Shown piece by piece: positions 1 through 5,605 of a stretch of DNA of 5,605 nucleotides. The notes beneath the pieces are model-generated. The model worked only from the letters and a program-made list of their open reading frames with translations. It searched no databases and was not told where the DNA came from. How positions within the stretch are numbered: the stretch's first letter is position 1; every line of letters begins with the position of its first letter. The position numbers and the translations under genes were made by a program. Source of the stretch: an uncultured Eubacteriales bacterium (GTDB taxonomy: Bacteria > Bacillota > Clostridia > Christensenellales > Christensenellaceae); contig UQXU01000096.1 of NCBI GenBank assembly GCA_900545085.1, forward strand, positions 1-5,605, read 5' to 3'.

Positions 1-1
1 A

Positions 2-796
2 AATGATAAATCAGAATTCAGATATATAGACGAAATCATCACTCGAGTATCAATGGACAAATTCCGGGCGCCTGATTTTGCCAGATATTTCGCCGGGGCT
101 GTCAGCCGAGAGCTTAAAAGTCTGCTGGAGACGTCCCTCGATCAAAACGAGTTGCTGCACGGATACTACGTAATAAGCTTCTCGTTATTGAAGAACAACT
201 CCCTGCTTTGGACTGAGTATTCCGGAGATATAGGTTATTCTATAGAATTTGATTATCAGGAGCTCTTGGATGGCATCTCCATTCACAACGCTGAACTTTT
301 GCAGTGGCACGGATCTGTTATATACGACGAAGCTATGCAATACGACTGCGTCAGCGAGCTGCTGGATTTAACTTTAAGACAGTTTTTCAGCGACTATACA
401 TCATATATCTCCGACCCTTCGGAAATATCAGAAAGAGCGCTACACTTGATTGTAAGGTATTTCTCGATGATGTGTATACCATACGCCATGTTTTTTAAAA
501 ACGAGTGCTTCAGCGGAGAGAAGGAATACCGCTTCATATTTGACGTATATCACGAGCAAAACGAAGACGCCTCCATCAAAAACATAGATCAGCTTAAATT
601 TCGTCACAAGGATCAGCGTTTTATTCCATTTATATCTGTTACCTTCGCCGACTACCTGAGCGAGCTTCCGGTTGATTCTATATTAGTCGGTCCTAAGAAC
701 GACGCCGACCTAGCCGTCAAAGGCGTTCAGTTATATTTGCGAAGCCTTAAATCGGACATTCCCGTAATCAAATCCGACATACCGCTTAGGTTCTGA
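2..796 (+). CDS. DUF2971 family protein, 5'-partial
   Basis: The frame is open from base 2, so 264 residues are visible and the gene begins left of the window. The ATG at 53 is an unlikely start: no Shine-Dalgarno precedes it, and the upstream codons encode NDKSEFRY, which looks like the tail of the N-terminal 'LNDxxEFxY' block of DUF2971 proteins. Other family-like blocks, numbered from the ATG at 53, are FSLLKNNSLLWTEYSG (43-58) leading to SIEFD (63-67), VIYDE (89-93), FFKNECFSGEKEYRFIF (147-163) and ILVGPKNDAD (210-219). The C-terminus repeats KSDIP twice in 12 residues. No signal peptide or membrane segment is visible. DUF2971 proteins have no settled biochemical role, and they often occur in accessory or defence-rich regions, so I assign no function. 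A terminator directly downstream separates it from the ssnA unit. The family call rests on remembered motif order; probably 30-50 N-terminal residues are missing. Confidence 0.8.
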   Translation, partial: NDKSEFRYIDEIITRVSMDKFRAPDFARYFAGAVSRELKSLLETSLDQNELLHGYYVISFSLLKNNSLLWTEYSGDIGYSIEFDYQELLDGISIHNAELLQWHGSVIYDEAMQYDCVSELLDLTLRQFFSDYTSYISDPSEISERALHLIVRYFSMMCIPYAMFFKNECFSGEKEYRFIFDVYHEQNEDASIKNIDQLKFRHKDQRFIPFISVTFADYLSELPVDSILVGPKNDADLAVKGVQLYLRSLKSDIPVIKSDIPLRF

Positions 797-819
797 ATAA
801 AAAATAAACAGCTATTTCT

Positions 820-845
820 ATACCCGCTTTATGCGGGTATTTTTT
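820..845 (+). terminator. Rho-independent terminator of the DUF2971 gene
   Basis: An 8-bp perfect stem, ATACCCGC (820-827) with GCGGGTAT (833-840), encloses the loop TTTAT. The T run at 840-845 begins with the last stem base. It lies 23 bases past the stop codon at 794-796. GC-rich stem, small loop and immediate U-tract make it a canonical intrinsic terminator for the + strand. It isolates the ssnA-ygfK unit from the upstream gene. Confidence 0.92.
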
Positions 846-913
846 ACAAAAAAAATTTGTTTACATAAATAATATTTTGGACACGTCTTGCAATGATAAA
901 ACAAAAATGATAA

Positions 914-927
914 GCTATGAATATAGC
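914..927. promoter_or_regulatory. Inverted repeat in the ssnA promoter region, candidate operator
   Basis: GCTAT (914-918) and ATAGC (923-927) form a perfect 5-bp inverted repeat around GAAT. It covers the place where the -35 element of the 941-946 promoter would lie. Just upstream, AATGATAA occurs twice in direct orientation (892-899 and 906-913), starts 14 bases apart. Both are short enough to arise by chance in AT-rich DNA. A regulator-binding role is an inference only. Confidence 0.25.
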
Positions 928-935
928 ATTCAAAA

Positions 936-946
936 TATAATATAAT
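936..946 (+). promoter_or_regulatory. Candidate -10 region of the ssnA-ygfK promoter
   Basis: Two overlapping perfect TATAAT hexamers lie at 936-941 and 941-946, 61 and 56 bases upstream of the ssnA ATG. No good TTGACA-like element sits 16-18 bases upstream; the best is TGAATA at 918-923, with three of six matches. Either the promoter is weak without an activator or the -35 is poor. From the 941-946 hexamer, transcription would begin near 953, giving a leader of about 50 bases that ends in the AAGGAG at 988-993. I see no purine-riboswitch core in this leader. Confidence 0.5.
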
Positions 947-1001
947 AGTAGAGTTTTTGTTCTCAACACTTACAGCAACACATTATTAAGGAGAGAATAC
1001 T

Positions 1002-2327
1002 ATGCTGATAATAGGAAACGGAACGCTCATCACGCACGATAATGACATCCCATTAATAGAAAACGGCGCTTTACTCATCGACGGAGAAATCATCTCAGAA
1101 ATAGGAGACAGCGCTTCACTGCGCAATCAGCATCCTGATGCGCAATACATAGACGCTGACGGCGGACTTATCATGCCCGGTCTAATAAACGCGCACTGTC
1201 ACATATACAGCGCATTCGCACGCGGGCTTGGAATAGACGGCCCTCCAAACCGAAATTTTCCCGAAATACTTGAAAATCTATGGTGGAATATAGACAGGCA
1301 TATGACTCCGGAGGATGTTGCCTATAGCGCATACTGGACATATCTCGACAGCATACGAAACGGCTGTACGACAATATTTGATCATCACGCCAGCTACGGA
1401 GCCATAGAAGGCAGTCTTTTCGCCATATCAAACGCAGCGGAAAAGCTCGGACTGCGCACGTCGCTCTGTTATGAGGTTTCAGATAGAGACGGAGACGAGA
1501 AAATGCGCAAAGCCGTAAAAGAAAACGCAGAATATATTAAATATGCCTCAAAACTCAAGCACCAGCGCGGGATGATGGGTATGCACGCTTCTTTTACCAT
1601 GTCTGACTCTACTCTTGAATATTGCATGAAAAACACGCCTGATGGCGTCGGCTGTCATATACACGTCGCAGAAGGCATGACTGATGTTTACGACTGCTTG
1701 TCAAAGCACGACAAGCGCGTAATACAGCGGCTTCACGACTTCGGCATACTCGGAGAAAAAACCGTAACAGGACACTGCATTCACATATCTCCGCTTGAGA
1801 TGGATATTATAAAGGAAACTAATACTATAATAGTACACAATCCTCAGAGCAACATGGGGAACGCCGTCGGATGTCCGCCCACCATGGAACAGATGCGCAG
1901 AGGCATACTCGTCGGTCTCGGCACTGACGGATACACAAACGACATGTTTGAATCCATGAAAGCAGCGGGCACTCTGCACAGGCATAATCTCTGCGACCCC
2001 ACAGCAGCGTGGGCAGAGGTTCCGCAAATGCTCTTTAGGAACAACGCAGAAATTACAAAGCGCATATTCGGCGAAGAGGTGGGGATTTTGAAGAAGGGGG
2101 CAGCGGCTGACGTAATCATATCCGATTACATTCCTCAAACACCTCTGCACGCAGGAAATATTTACAGTCATATACTTTTCGGCCTAACAGGAAGGAGCAT
2201 AACTACTACTGTCGCGTCAGGTAAAATACTTATGCTCAACAGAAAAATGCTGATAGCCGACGAGCAGGAGATATACGCTAAGTGCCGCGAGCTGACAGCT
2301 AAGCTTGAAAAACGCATAAACAGTTGA
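1002..2327 (+). CDS. ssnA: SsnA-type putative aminohydrolase (amidohydrolase superfamily)
   Basis: This 441-residue cytoplasmic protein matches the family length (about 442 in E. coli). A small N-terminal beta-sandwich (about 1-55) precedes the metal-dependent TIM barrel, and the chain returns to the sandwich after about 360 (GILKKGAAADVIISDY). Likely metal and catalytic residues are H65 and H67 (NAHCH), H221 with E224 (HIHVAE), H258 (TGHCIH) and D309 (GLGTDG), so the deaminase/chlorohydrolase-type site looks complete. SsnA-like blocks include ENLWWNIDR (91-99), DHHAS (127-131) and VHNPQSNMGN (278-287). The start is supported by AAGGAG at 988-993, 8 bases before the ATG. SsnA genes belong to the anaerobic purine/urate catabolic cluster, where the enzyme probably hydrolyses a purine-derived ring or amidine. 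Its exact substrate is not evident from sequence. It is co-transcribed with ygfK 12 bases downstream; E. coli has the reverse order. Guanine deaminase or another cytosine-deaminase-like activity is a less likely alternative. Confidence 0.92.
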   Translation: MLIIGNGTLITHDNDIPLIENGALLIDGEIISEIGDSASLRNQHPDAQYIDADGGLIMPGLINAHCHIYSAFARGLGIDGPPNRNFPEILENLWWNIDRHMTPEDVAYSAYWTYLDSIRNGCTTIFDHHASYGAIEGSLFAISNAAEKLGLRTSLCYEVSDRDGDEKMRKAVKENAEYIKYASKLKHQRGMMGMHASFTMSDSTLEYCMKNTPDGVGCHIHVAEGMTDVYDCLSKHDKRVIQRLHDFGILGEKTVTGHCIHISPLEMDIIKETNTIIVHNPQSNMGNAVGCPPTMEQMRRGILVGLGTDGYTNDMFESMKAAGTLHRHNLCDPTAAWAEVPQMLFRNNAEITKRIFGEEVGILKKGAAADVIISDYIPQTPLHAGNIYSHILFGLTGRSITTTVASGKILMLNRKMLIADEQEIYAKCRELTAKLEKRINS

Positions 2328-2339
2328 AGGAGAAAAAAC

Positions 2340-5279
2340 ATGAAAAAACTAAACGACAGAATGACCCCGCTCCCCTTCTCCGCACTTATGGACCGCACGC
2401 TGAACGGAGACTCCTTCGGTATACGCAAATTCTATACTGCTCAGGCAGAGCCTATCCCGCTTTTTCATGAAAAGCTTGAAACTCCTATAGGTCCCGCCGC
2501 CGGCCCTCACACTCAGCTGGCTCAAAATATAATATCCGCTTACCTGGCGGGCGCACGTTTCTTTGAACTGAAAACTGTTCAAACGCTGGACGGAGAAGAT
2601 CTCCCCGTCAGCAAACCCTGCATTTTAGCGGAGGACGAATGCTATAACGTTGAATGGTCTACCGAGCTTACCGTTGGGCAGGCATTCGACGAATATGTTA
2701 AAGCATGGTGGGCGCTGAAGCTCATATCACAAATCAAAAAGCTGGGAGATCCCGAGGGCTTCATGTTCAACATGAGCGTCGGTTATGATCTGGAAGGAAT
2801 TAAATCAAAAAAAATTGATACATTTATAGAAGGACTGAAAGACGCTTCCCGCACACCTATATGGAATGAATGCAAGCTATGGGCTGAGAAAAATGCCGAT
2901 GCACTCGGATTGGACGGCAGTTTCATATCCTCTGTAAGTCCTAACATTTGCTCGTCTATTACGCTTTCAACTCTTCACGGATGTCCCGCAGAGCAAATAG
3001 AGCTTATCGCAGAGTATTTAATGAAGGAAAAAAATCTGAATACCTTCGTTAAATGCAATCCCACCATGCTGGGATACGATACTGCGCGCGCTATTTTAGA
3101 TAAAATGGGCTATTCTTACGTCAGCTTTGGCGATCTGCATTTTAAAGAAGATTTGCAATTCTCCGACGCAATACCTATGCTCCGCAGATTGACCTCATGT
3201 GCGGAACAGCGCGGATTGCAATTCGGCGTAAAACTGACCAATACATGTCCCGTAGATATAACTCGCGGAGAATTGCCCGGGGAGGAAATGTACATGTCGG
3301 GCAAGGCGCTGTATCCCCTTTCTATCACACTTGCAGAAAAGCTCTCCGCGGAATTCGACGGAAAGCTCAGAATATCCTATTCGGGAGGAGCGGACGCTTT
3401 CAACGCGGCCAAGCTTTTCTCAGCAGGAATCTACCCTATCACCATGGCGACCACACTGCTCAAACCGGGAGGATACCAGAGGCTTACTCAAATTGCGGAA
3501 AACGTCCGCGAGCTCACGGCAATGCCGCCTAAGCACGTCAACTCCGACGCTCTAAAACAAATAATTGACACTTTGCCTCAGGACGGTCACATCAAAAAGC
3601 CCATAAAACCTCTTCCCAAACGCAAAGGCAGCGCAAAAGTACCTATGTTCGACTGCTTTGCCGCACCGTGCAGCACTTTCGGTTGTCCTATAGGTCAGGA
3701 TATACCGGAATACCTCGCTCTCACAGAGCAGGGTCGTTATGACGAAGCGATTGAAGTGATAACGCGCGTCAATCCTCTGCCAACCGTAACAGGAATTATA
3801 TGTACGCAAAAGTGCGCCGAAAAATGCCGTCGTTCTTTTTACGACGAACCTTTAAGAATACGTCAGGCGAAGCTCAAAGCGGCAGAAGAAGCTCTTGGCA
3901 GATATTCCGCATCTTTAAGCAAGCCTGAGCAAAACGGAAAGCGCGCAGCTATCGTCGGAGGCGGAGCAGCAGGCATATCTGCGGCGTATTTTCTGGCGCG
4001 TTCCGGTTTCGGTGTGACGATATTTGAAAAAGAAAAAAAGCTCGGAGGAGTAGTCCGCAACATCATACCTGAATTCAGAATACCTGACGACGCAATAGAA
4101 AAAGACATAGAACTCATAAAAGCTCTGGGAGTTGAAATAAAAACAGAAGTCGAAATAACACCCGAAAGCTTCGAATCAAATGAGTACGACTATGTTATTC
4201 TCGCCGTCGGAGCGCCTGTACCGTCGCATTCCGGCATTCAAGACTGCAAAAGCATAGACGCTCTGTCATTCCTCAGAGATTATAAAACCCGCAGTCTCTC
4301 AAGCATCGGCAAAAACACAGCAGTAATCGGCGGAGGAAACACGGCAATGGACGCGGCCAGAGCCGCCAAGCGCAGTGGTGCGGAAAACGTAAACATAATA
4401 TATCGCAGAGACGCAAAGAATATGCCGGCAGATGAGGAGGAGCTGCTTCTCGCTCGGCAGGACGGCATAGTATGCCGCGAGCTTCTGGAGCCCATCCGCA
4501 TGGAAAACGGAAATTTGATATGCAGAGTGATGAAGCTCGGCGAGCCCGACGAAACAGGCCGCGCAAAACCGGAGGCCACCGGCGCTTTGGCAACAATAAC
4601 CGCCGACACAGTCATCACAGCTATCGGAGACAGACCTGACGCTGCGTTTATACAGGCGTTCGGCGCAGTCAACCCCGACGCAGAAACGTGCCGCGCAGGA
4701 GAAAAGCTATACGTCATCGGAGACGGCAGAAGAGGACCTGCATCCGTAGTTCTCGCCATCTCAGACGCTAAAAATGCGGCGCATGATATAATGCTCCGCG
4801 AGGGAATACGTCCCGTAGAGTTCACAAAGCATTCTGACCTCAACAAAAATGCCGCGGATAAAAAGGGCATACTCATCCCCTCTTGCAGCGGAACGGAGGA
4901 CTGCTCACGTTGTCTGGCATGCGACAGCATATGCGAATGCTGCGTAGACGTCTGCCCCAACAGAGCGAACGCCGCCATCAACGTGCACGGCGCCGTTCAA
5001 ATCCTGCACATAGACAAGCTATGTAACTTCTGCGGAAACTGCGCCGCATTCTGCCCTTATGACAGCGCTCCGTATCTCGACAAGCTCACTCTGTATCACA
5101 CAGCTGAGGAATTCTACAACGGCAGCAACAACGGATTTATGCTTCTCGACACTGAATCCCTAAAGATCAGGCTCAGACTCGGCGGTGAAATAAAGGAATG
5201 CTTCGTAAAAGAGCTGGACAAAAAACTTTTTGATATTATAGAGACGCTAGTAGAAAAATACAGCTATTTACTGGTATAA
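2340..5279 (+). CDS. ygfK: YgfK-type flavin/Fe-S oxidoreductase (annotated as putative selenate reductase subunit)
   Basis: The 979-residue protein has three fused modules. Residues about 1-400 form a dihydroorotate-dehydrogenase-like barrel, with TPIGPAAGP (48-56), FELKTVQTL (75-83), VKCNPTM (237-243) and YSGG (347-350). Residues about 430-830 are GltD-like: cysteines C439, C444, C449, C488, C492 and C496 for Fe-S clusters, an FAD Rossmann motif VGGGAAG (539-545), an NAD(P) motif IGGGNTAMD (663-671) followed by YRR (688-690), and a second FAD block near IGDGRRGPAS (793-802). The C-terminus is ferredoxin-like, with C858, C861, C865, C868 and C872 and then a standard CxxCxxCxxxCP at 895-906. 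Electrons would pass from NAD(P)H through FAD and Fe-S clusters to the barrel or to a partner molybdenum hydroxylase. E. coli YgfK (about 1,030 residues) was linked to selenate reduction, and the family is now tied to anaerobic purine/urate breakdown. SD AAGGAG (2327-2332) overlaps the ssnA stop codon, indicating co-translation. No frameshift or missing module is seen. Confidence 0.93.
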   Translation: MKKLNDRMTPLPFSALMDRTLNGDSFGIRKFYTAQAEPIPLFHEKLETPIGPAAGPHTQLAQNIISAYLAGARFFELKTVQTLDGEDLPVSKPCILAEDECYNVEWSTELTVGQAFDEYVKAWWALKLISQIKKLGDPEGFMFNMSVGYDLEGIKSKKIDTFIEGLKDASRTPIWNECKLWAEKNADALGLDGSFISSVSPNICSSITLSTLHGCPAEQIELIAEYLMKEKNLNTFVKCNPTMLGYDTARAILDKMGYSYVSFGDLHFKEDLQFSDAIPMLRRLTSCAEQRGLQFGVKLTNTCPVDITRGELPGEEMYMSGKALYPLSITLAEKLSAEFDGKLRISYSGGADAFNAAKLFSAGIYPITMATTLLKPGGYQRLTQIAENVRELTAMPPKHVNSDALKQIIDTLPQDGHIKKPIKPLPKRKGSAKVPMFDCFAAPCSTFGCPIGQDIPEYLALTEQGRYDEAIEVITRVNPLPTVTGIICTQKCAEKCRRSFYDEPLRIRQAKLKAAEEALGRYSASLSKPEQNGKRAAIVGGGAAGISAAYFLARSGFGVTIFEKEKKLGGVVRNIIPEFRIPDDAIEKDIELIKALGVEIKTEVEITPESFESNEYDYVILAVGAPVPSHSGIQDCKSIDALSFLRDYKTRSLSSIGKNTAVIGGGNTAMDAARAAKRSGAENVNIIYRRDAKNMPADEEELLLARQDGIVCRELLEPIRMENGNLICRVMKLGEPDETGRAKPEATGALATITADTVITAIGDRPDAAFIQAFGAVNPDAETCRAGEKLYVIGDGRRGPASVVLAISDAKNAAHDIMLREGIRPVEFTKHSDLNKNAADKKGILIPSCSGTEDCSRCLACDSICECCVDVCPNRANAAINVHGAVQILHIDKLCNFCGNCAAFCPYDSAPYLDKLTLYHTAEEFYNGSNNGFMLLDTESLKIRLRLGGEIKECFVKELDKKLFDIIETLVEKYSYLLV

Positions 5280-5280
5280 T
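5251..5280 (+). promoter_or_regulatory. Candidate extended -10 promoter for the small-protein gene, overlapping the ygfK stop
   Basis: TGGTATAAT at 5272-5280 is a perfect extended -10 (TG, one base, TATAAT) that overlaps the ygfK TAA at 5277-5279. TAGAAA at 5251-5256, 18 bases upstream, matches four of six -35 positions. Transcription would start near 5287, the first base of the stem-loop at 5287-5304. This would let the 66-codon gene be expressed independently of ssnA-ygfK. The match is by eye. Confidence 0.5.
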
Positions 5281-5286
5281 AAAAAA

Positions 5287-5304
5287 TGAAGCCCAGAGGC
5301 TTCA
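5287..5304. promoter_or_regulatory. Stem-loop between ygfK and the small gene (5' mRNA hairpin or minus-strand terminator)
   Basis: TGAAGCC (5287-5293) and GGCTTCA (5298-5304) pair perfectly around the loop CAGA. On the + strand no U-tract follows, so it is not a normal forward terminator. On the - strand the hairpin is followed by TTTTTTATTATA, the shape of an intrinsic terminator for transcription coming from the right. It also begins exactly where the predicted + transcript would start, so it may be a stabilising 5' hairpin. CTTCA (5300-5304) can alternatively pair with TGAAG (5322-5326), looping out the AGGAGG ribosome site. The structure is clear; its role is undecided. Confidence 0.6.
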
Positions 5305-5314
5305 CAAAATGCTC

Positions 5315-5320
5315 AGGAGG
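5315..5320 (+). promoter_or_regulatory. Shine-Dalgarno of the small-protein gene
   Basis: AGGAGG, a full-consensus Shine-Dalgarno, ends 10 bases before the ATG at 5331. A second purine stretch, GAAGGA (5323-5328), lies too close to the ATG to be the main site. This strong site is the main argument that the 66-codon frame is a real gene. Confidence 0.75.
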
Positions 5321-5330
5321 CTGAAGGATT

Positions 5331-5531
5331 ATGAATAGTTTAAAAAAGTGGTTCTCTGTTTTACTCTGCGCTCTATGTACATTGCTGCTTCCGGCTGCTG
5401 CCTTTGCAGATGAAATCGCACCGCCCACCGGTGACAGCGGTCTCCCGCTCTGGATACCTATTGCTCTCGTTGCAGCGGCTGTATTAATCGTGATAATAAT
5501 AATTGTCATGAAGCATCAGGAAAAAAAGTAA
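5331..5531 (+). CDS. Minimal secreted/membrane protein with PPTGD sorting-like motif
   Basis: I do not recognise a named family for this 66-residue protein. Residues 1-26 look like a signal peptide: basic start MNSLKKW, hydrophobic core through about residue 20, then AAAFA with likely cleavage before D27. Almost directly after come PPTGD (31-35), a strongly hydrophobic stretch (about 39-60) and a short basic tail KHQEKK. The second half thus has the layout of a Gram-positive C-terminal sorting signal of the xPxTGD type. If a sortase cut between T33 and G34, only seven mature residues (DEIAPPT) would reach the wall, so it may instead be a small single-pass membrane protein with a periplasmic-side N-terminus. 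It follows ygfK by 51 bases on the same strand but seems to have its own promoter. Expression is supported by AGGAGG at 5315-5320. Function is unknown. Confidence 0.75.
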   Translation: MNSLKKWFSVLLCALCTLLLPAAAFADEIAPPTGDSGLPLWIPIALVAAAVLIVIIIIVMKHQEKK

Positions 5532-5534
5532 AAC

Positions 5535-5605
5535 TTTATAGATATAAAAAAGTCCGTGAAATCAAAACCACCGGTTGAACCGGTGGTTTGAACAGGCCCT
5601 ATAAG
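5535..5605. repeat. Structured right edge, possible IS200/IS605-type element end or dispersed palindromic repeat
   Basis: No gene is seen after 5531. AAACCACCGG (5565-5574) and CCGGTGGTTT (5580-5589) form a perfect 10-bp stem around TTGAA. Only three T's, part of the stem itself, end the right arm, so it is a poor forward terminator. On the - strand TTTTGATTT follows the arm, giving a weak U-rich tail. After the hairpin comes CAGGCCCTATAAG to the window end; GGCCC-TATAA-G would become a second hairpin if GGGCC continues. A short AT-rich inverted repeat, TTTATA/TATAAA, lies at 5535-5548. Tandem hairpins without coding sequence resemble the subterminal palindromes of IS200/IS605-type elements in Clostridia genomes; this is from memory, and no transposase is in view. 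Confidence 0.45.

Noticed and set aside
53..796. ATG at 53 as the true start of the first gene
   Set aside because: There is no Shine-Dalgarno, and upstream in-frame codons continue the family-like NDKSEFRY block to the window edge, so the gene is 5'-partial.
846..860. ACAAA/TTTGT inverted repeat just after the terminator
   Set aside because: It is a five-base AT-rich pairing around an A run, easily due to chance and with no promoter placed against it.
947..1001. Purine riboswitch in the ssnA leader
   Set aside because: The leader is only about 50 bases and lacks the conserved three-way-junction core and paired loops of purine or xanthine aptamers.
1701..2171. Minus-strand open frame (156 codons) opposite ssnA
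   Set aside because: It is antisense to conserved SsnA blocks, including the H258 and D309 regions, and its product resembles no family I know.
4280..4981. Long minus-strand open frame (233 codons) opposite ygfK
   Set aside because: It lies wholly antisense to the conserved GltD/ferredoxin part of YgfK. Its product is rich in S, A, P and R with no family motif, as expected for a shadow frame.
5264..5509. Minus-strand open frame (81 codons) opposite the small-protein gene
   Set aside because: No Shine-Dalgarno precedes its ATG, it runs through the minus-strand terminator-like hairpin, and the + frame has a strong SD and a coherent signal peptide.
5565..5589. Rho-independent terminator for the + strand after the small gene
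   Set aside because: The stem is strong but is followed by GAACAGG rather than a U-tract. Some termination is possible, but the repeat/element-end reading fits better.

Overview
The window reads as a moderately AT-rich chromosome segment from a Gram-positive anaerobe, most likely an uncultured gut-type Clostridia (Bacillota). The signs are strong AAGGAG/AGGAGG ribosome-binding sites, heavy use of ATA and AGA codons, a possible sortase-type sorting signal in the last gene, and a purine-catabolism gene pair common in anaerobic gut bacteria. The taxonomic call is an inference.

Layout, left to right, with all genes on the + strand. (1) The 3' part of a DUF2971-family gene enters from beyond the left edge, ends at 796, and is closed by a clear intrinsic terminator at 820-845. 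(2) A 205-base intergenic region (797-1001) carries that terminator, a candidate promoter and short repeats that could be operator sites. (3) ssnA (1002-2327) and ygfK (2340-5279) form a tight two-gene unit, 12 bases apart, each with a strong Shine-Dalgarno. (4) A 66-codon gene (5331-5531) encodes a tiny secreted or membrane protein that is little more than a signal peptide, a PPTGD motif and a hydrophobic segment with a basic tail. It appears to have its own extended -10 promoter overlapping the ygfK stop codon, and its transcript would start at a stem-loop. (5) The right edge (5532-5605) holds no gene but has a perfect 10-bp stem-loop and the first half of a possible second one, resembling a structured IS200/IS605-type element end or a dispersed palindromic repeat.

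How the genes may work together: SsnA is a metal-dependent amidohydrolase and YgfK is a flavin/iron-sulfur oxidoreductase built from DHOD-like, GltD-like and ferredoxin modules. In E. coli and many anaerobes these two genes sit in the cluster for anaerobic purine/urate breakdown, next to molybdenum hydroxylase, hydantoinase-like, carbamoyltransferase and diaminopropionate ammonia-lyase genes. None of those partners is visible here, so the rest of the pathway must lie elsewhere or be absent. The DUF2971 gene and the small protein gene look like independent transcription units with no evident link to purine metabolism. I see no clear new multi-gene system; the least explained items are the minimal sorting-signal protein with its promoter and 5' hairpin, and the structured right edge.
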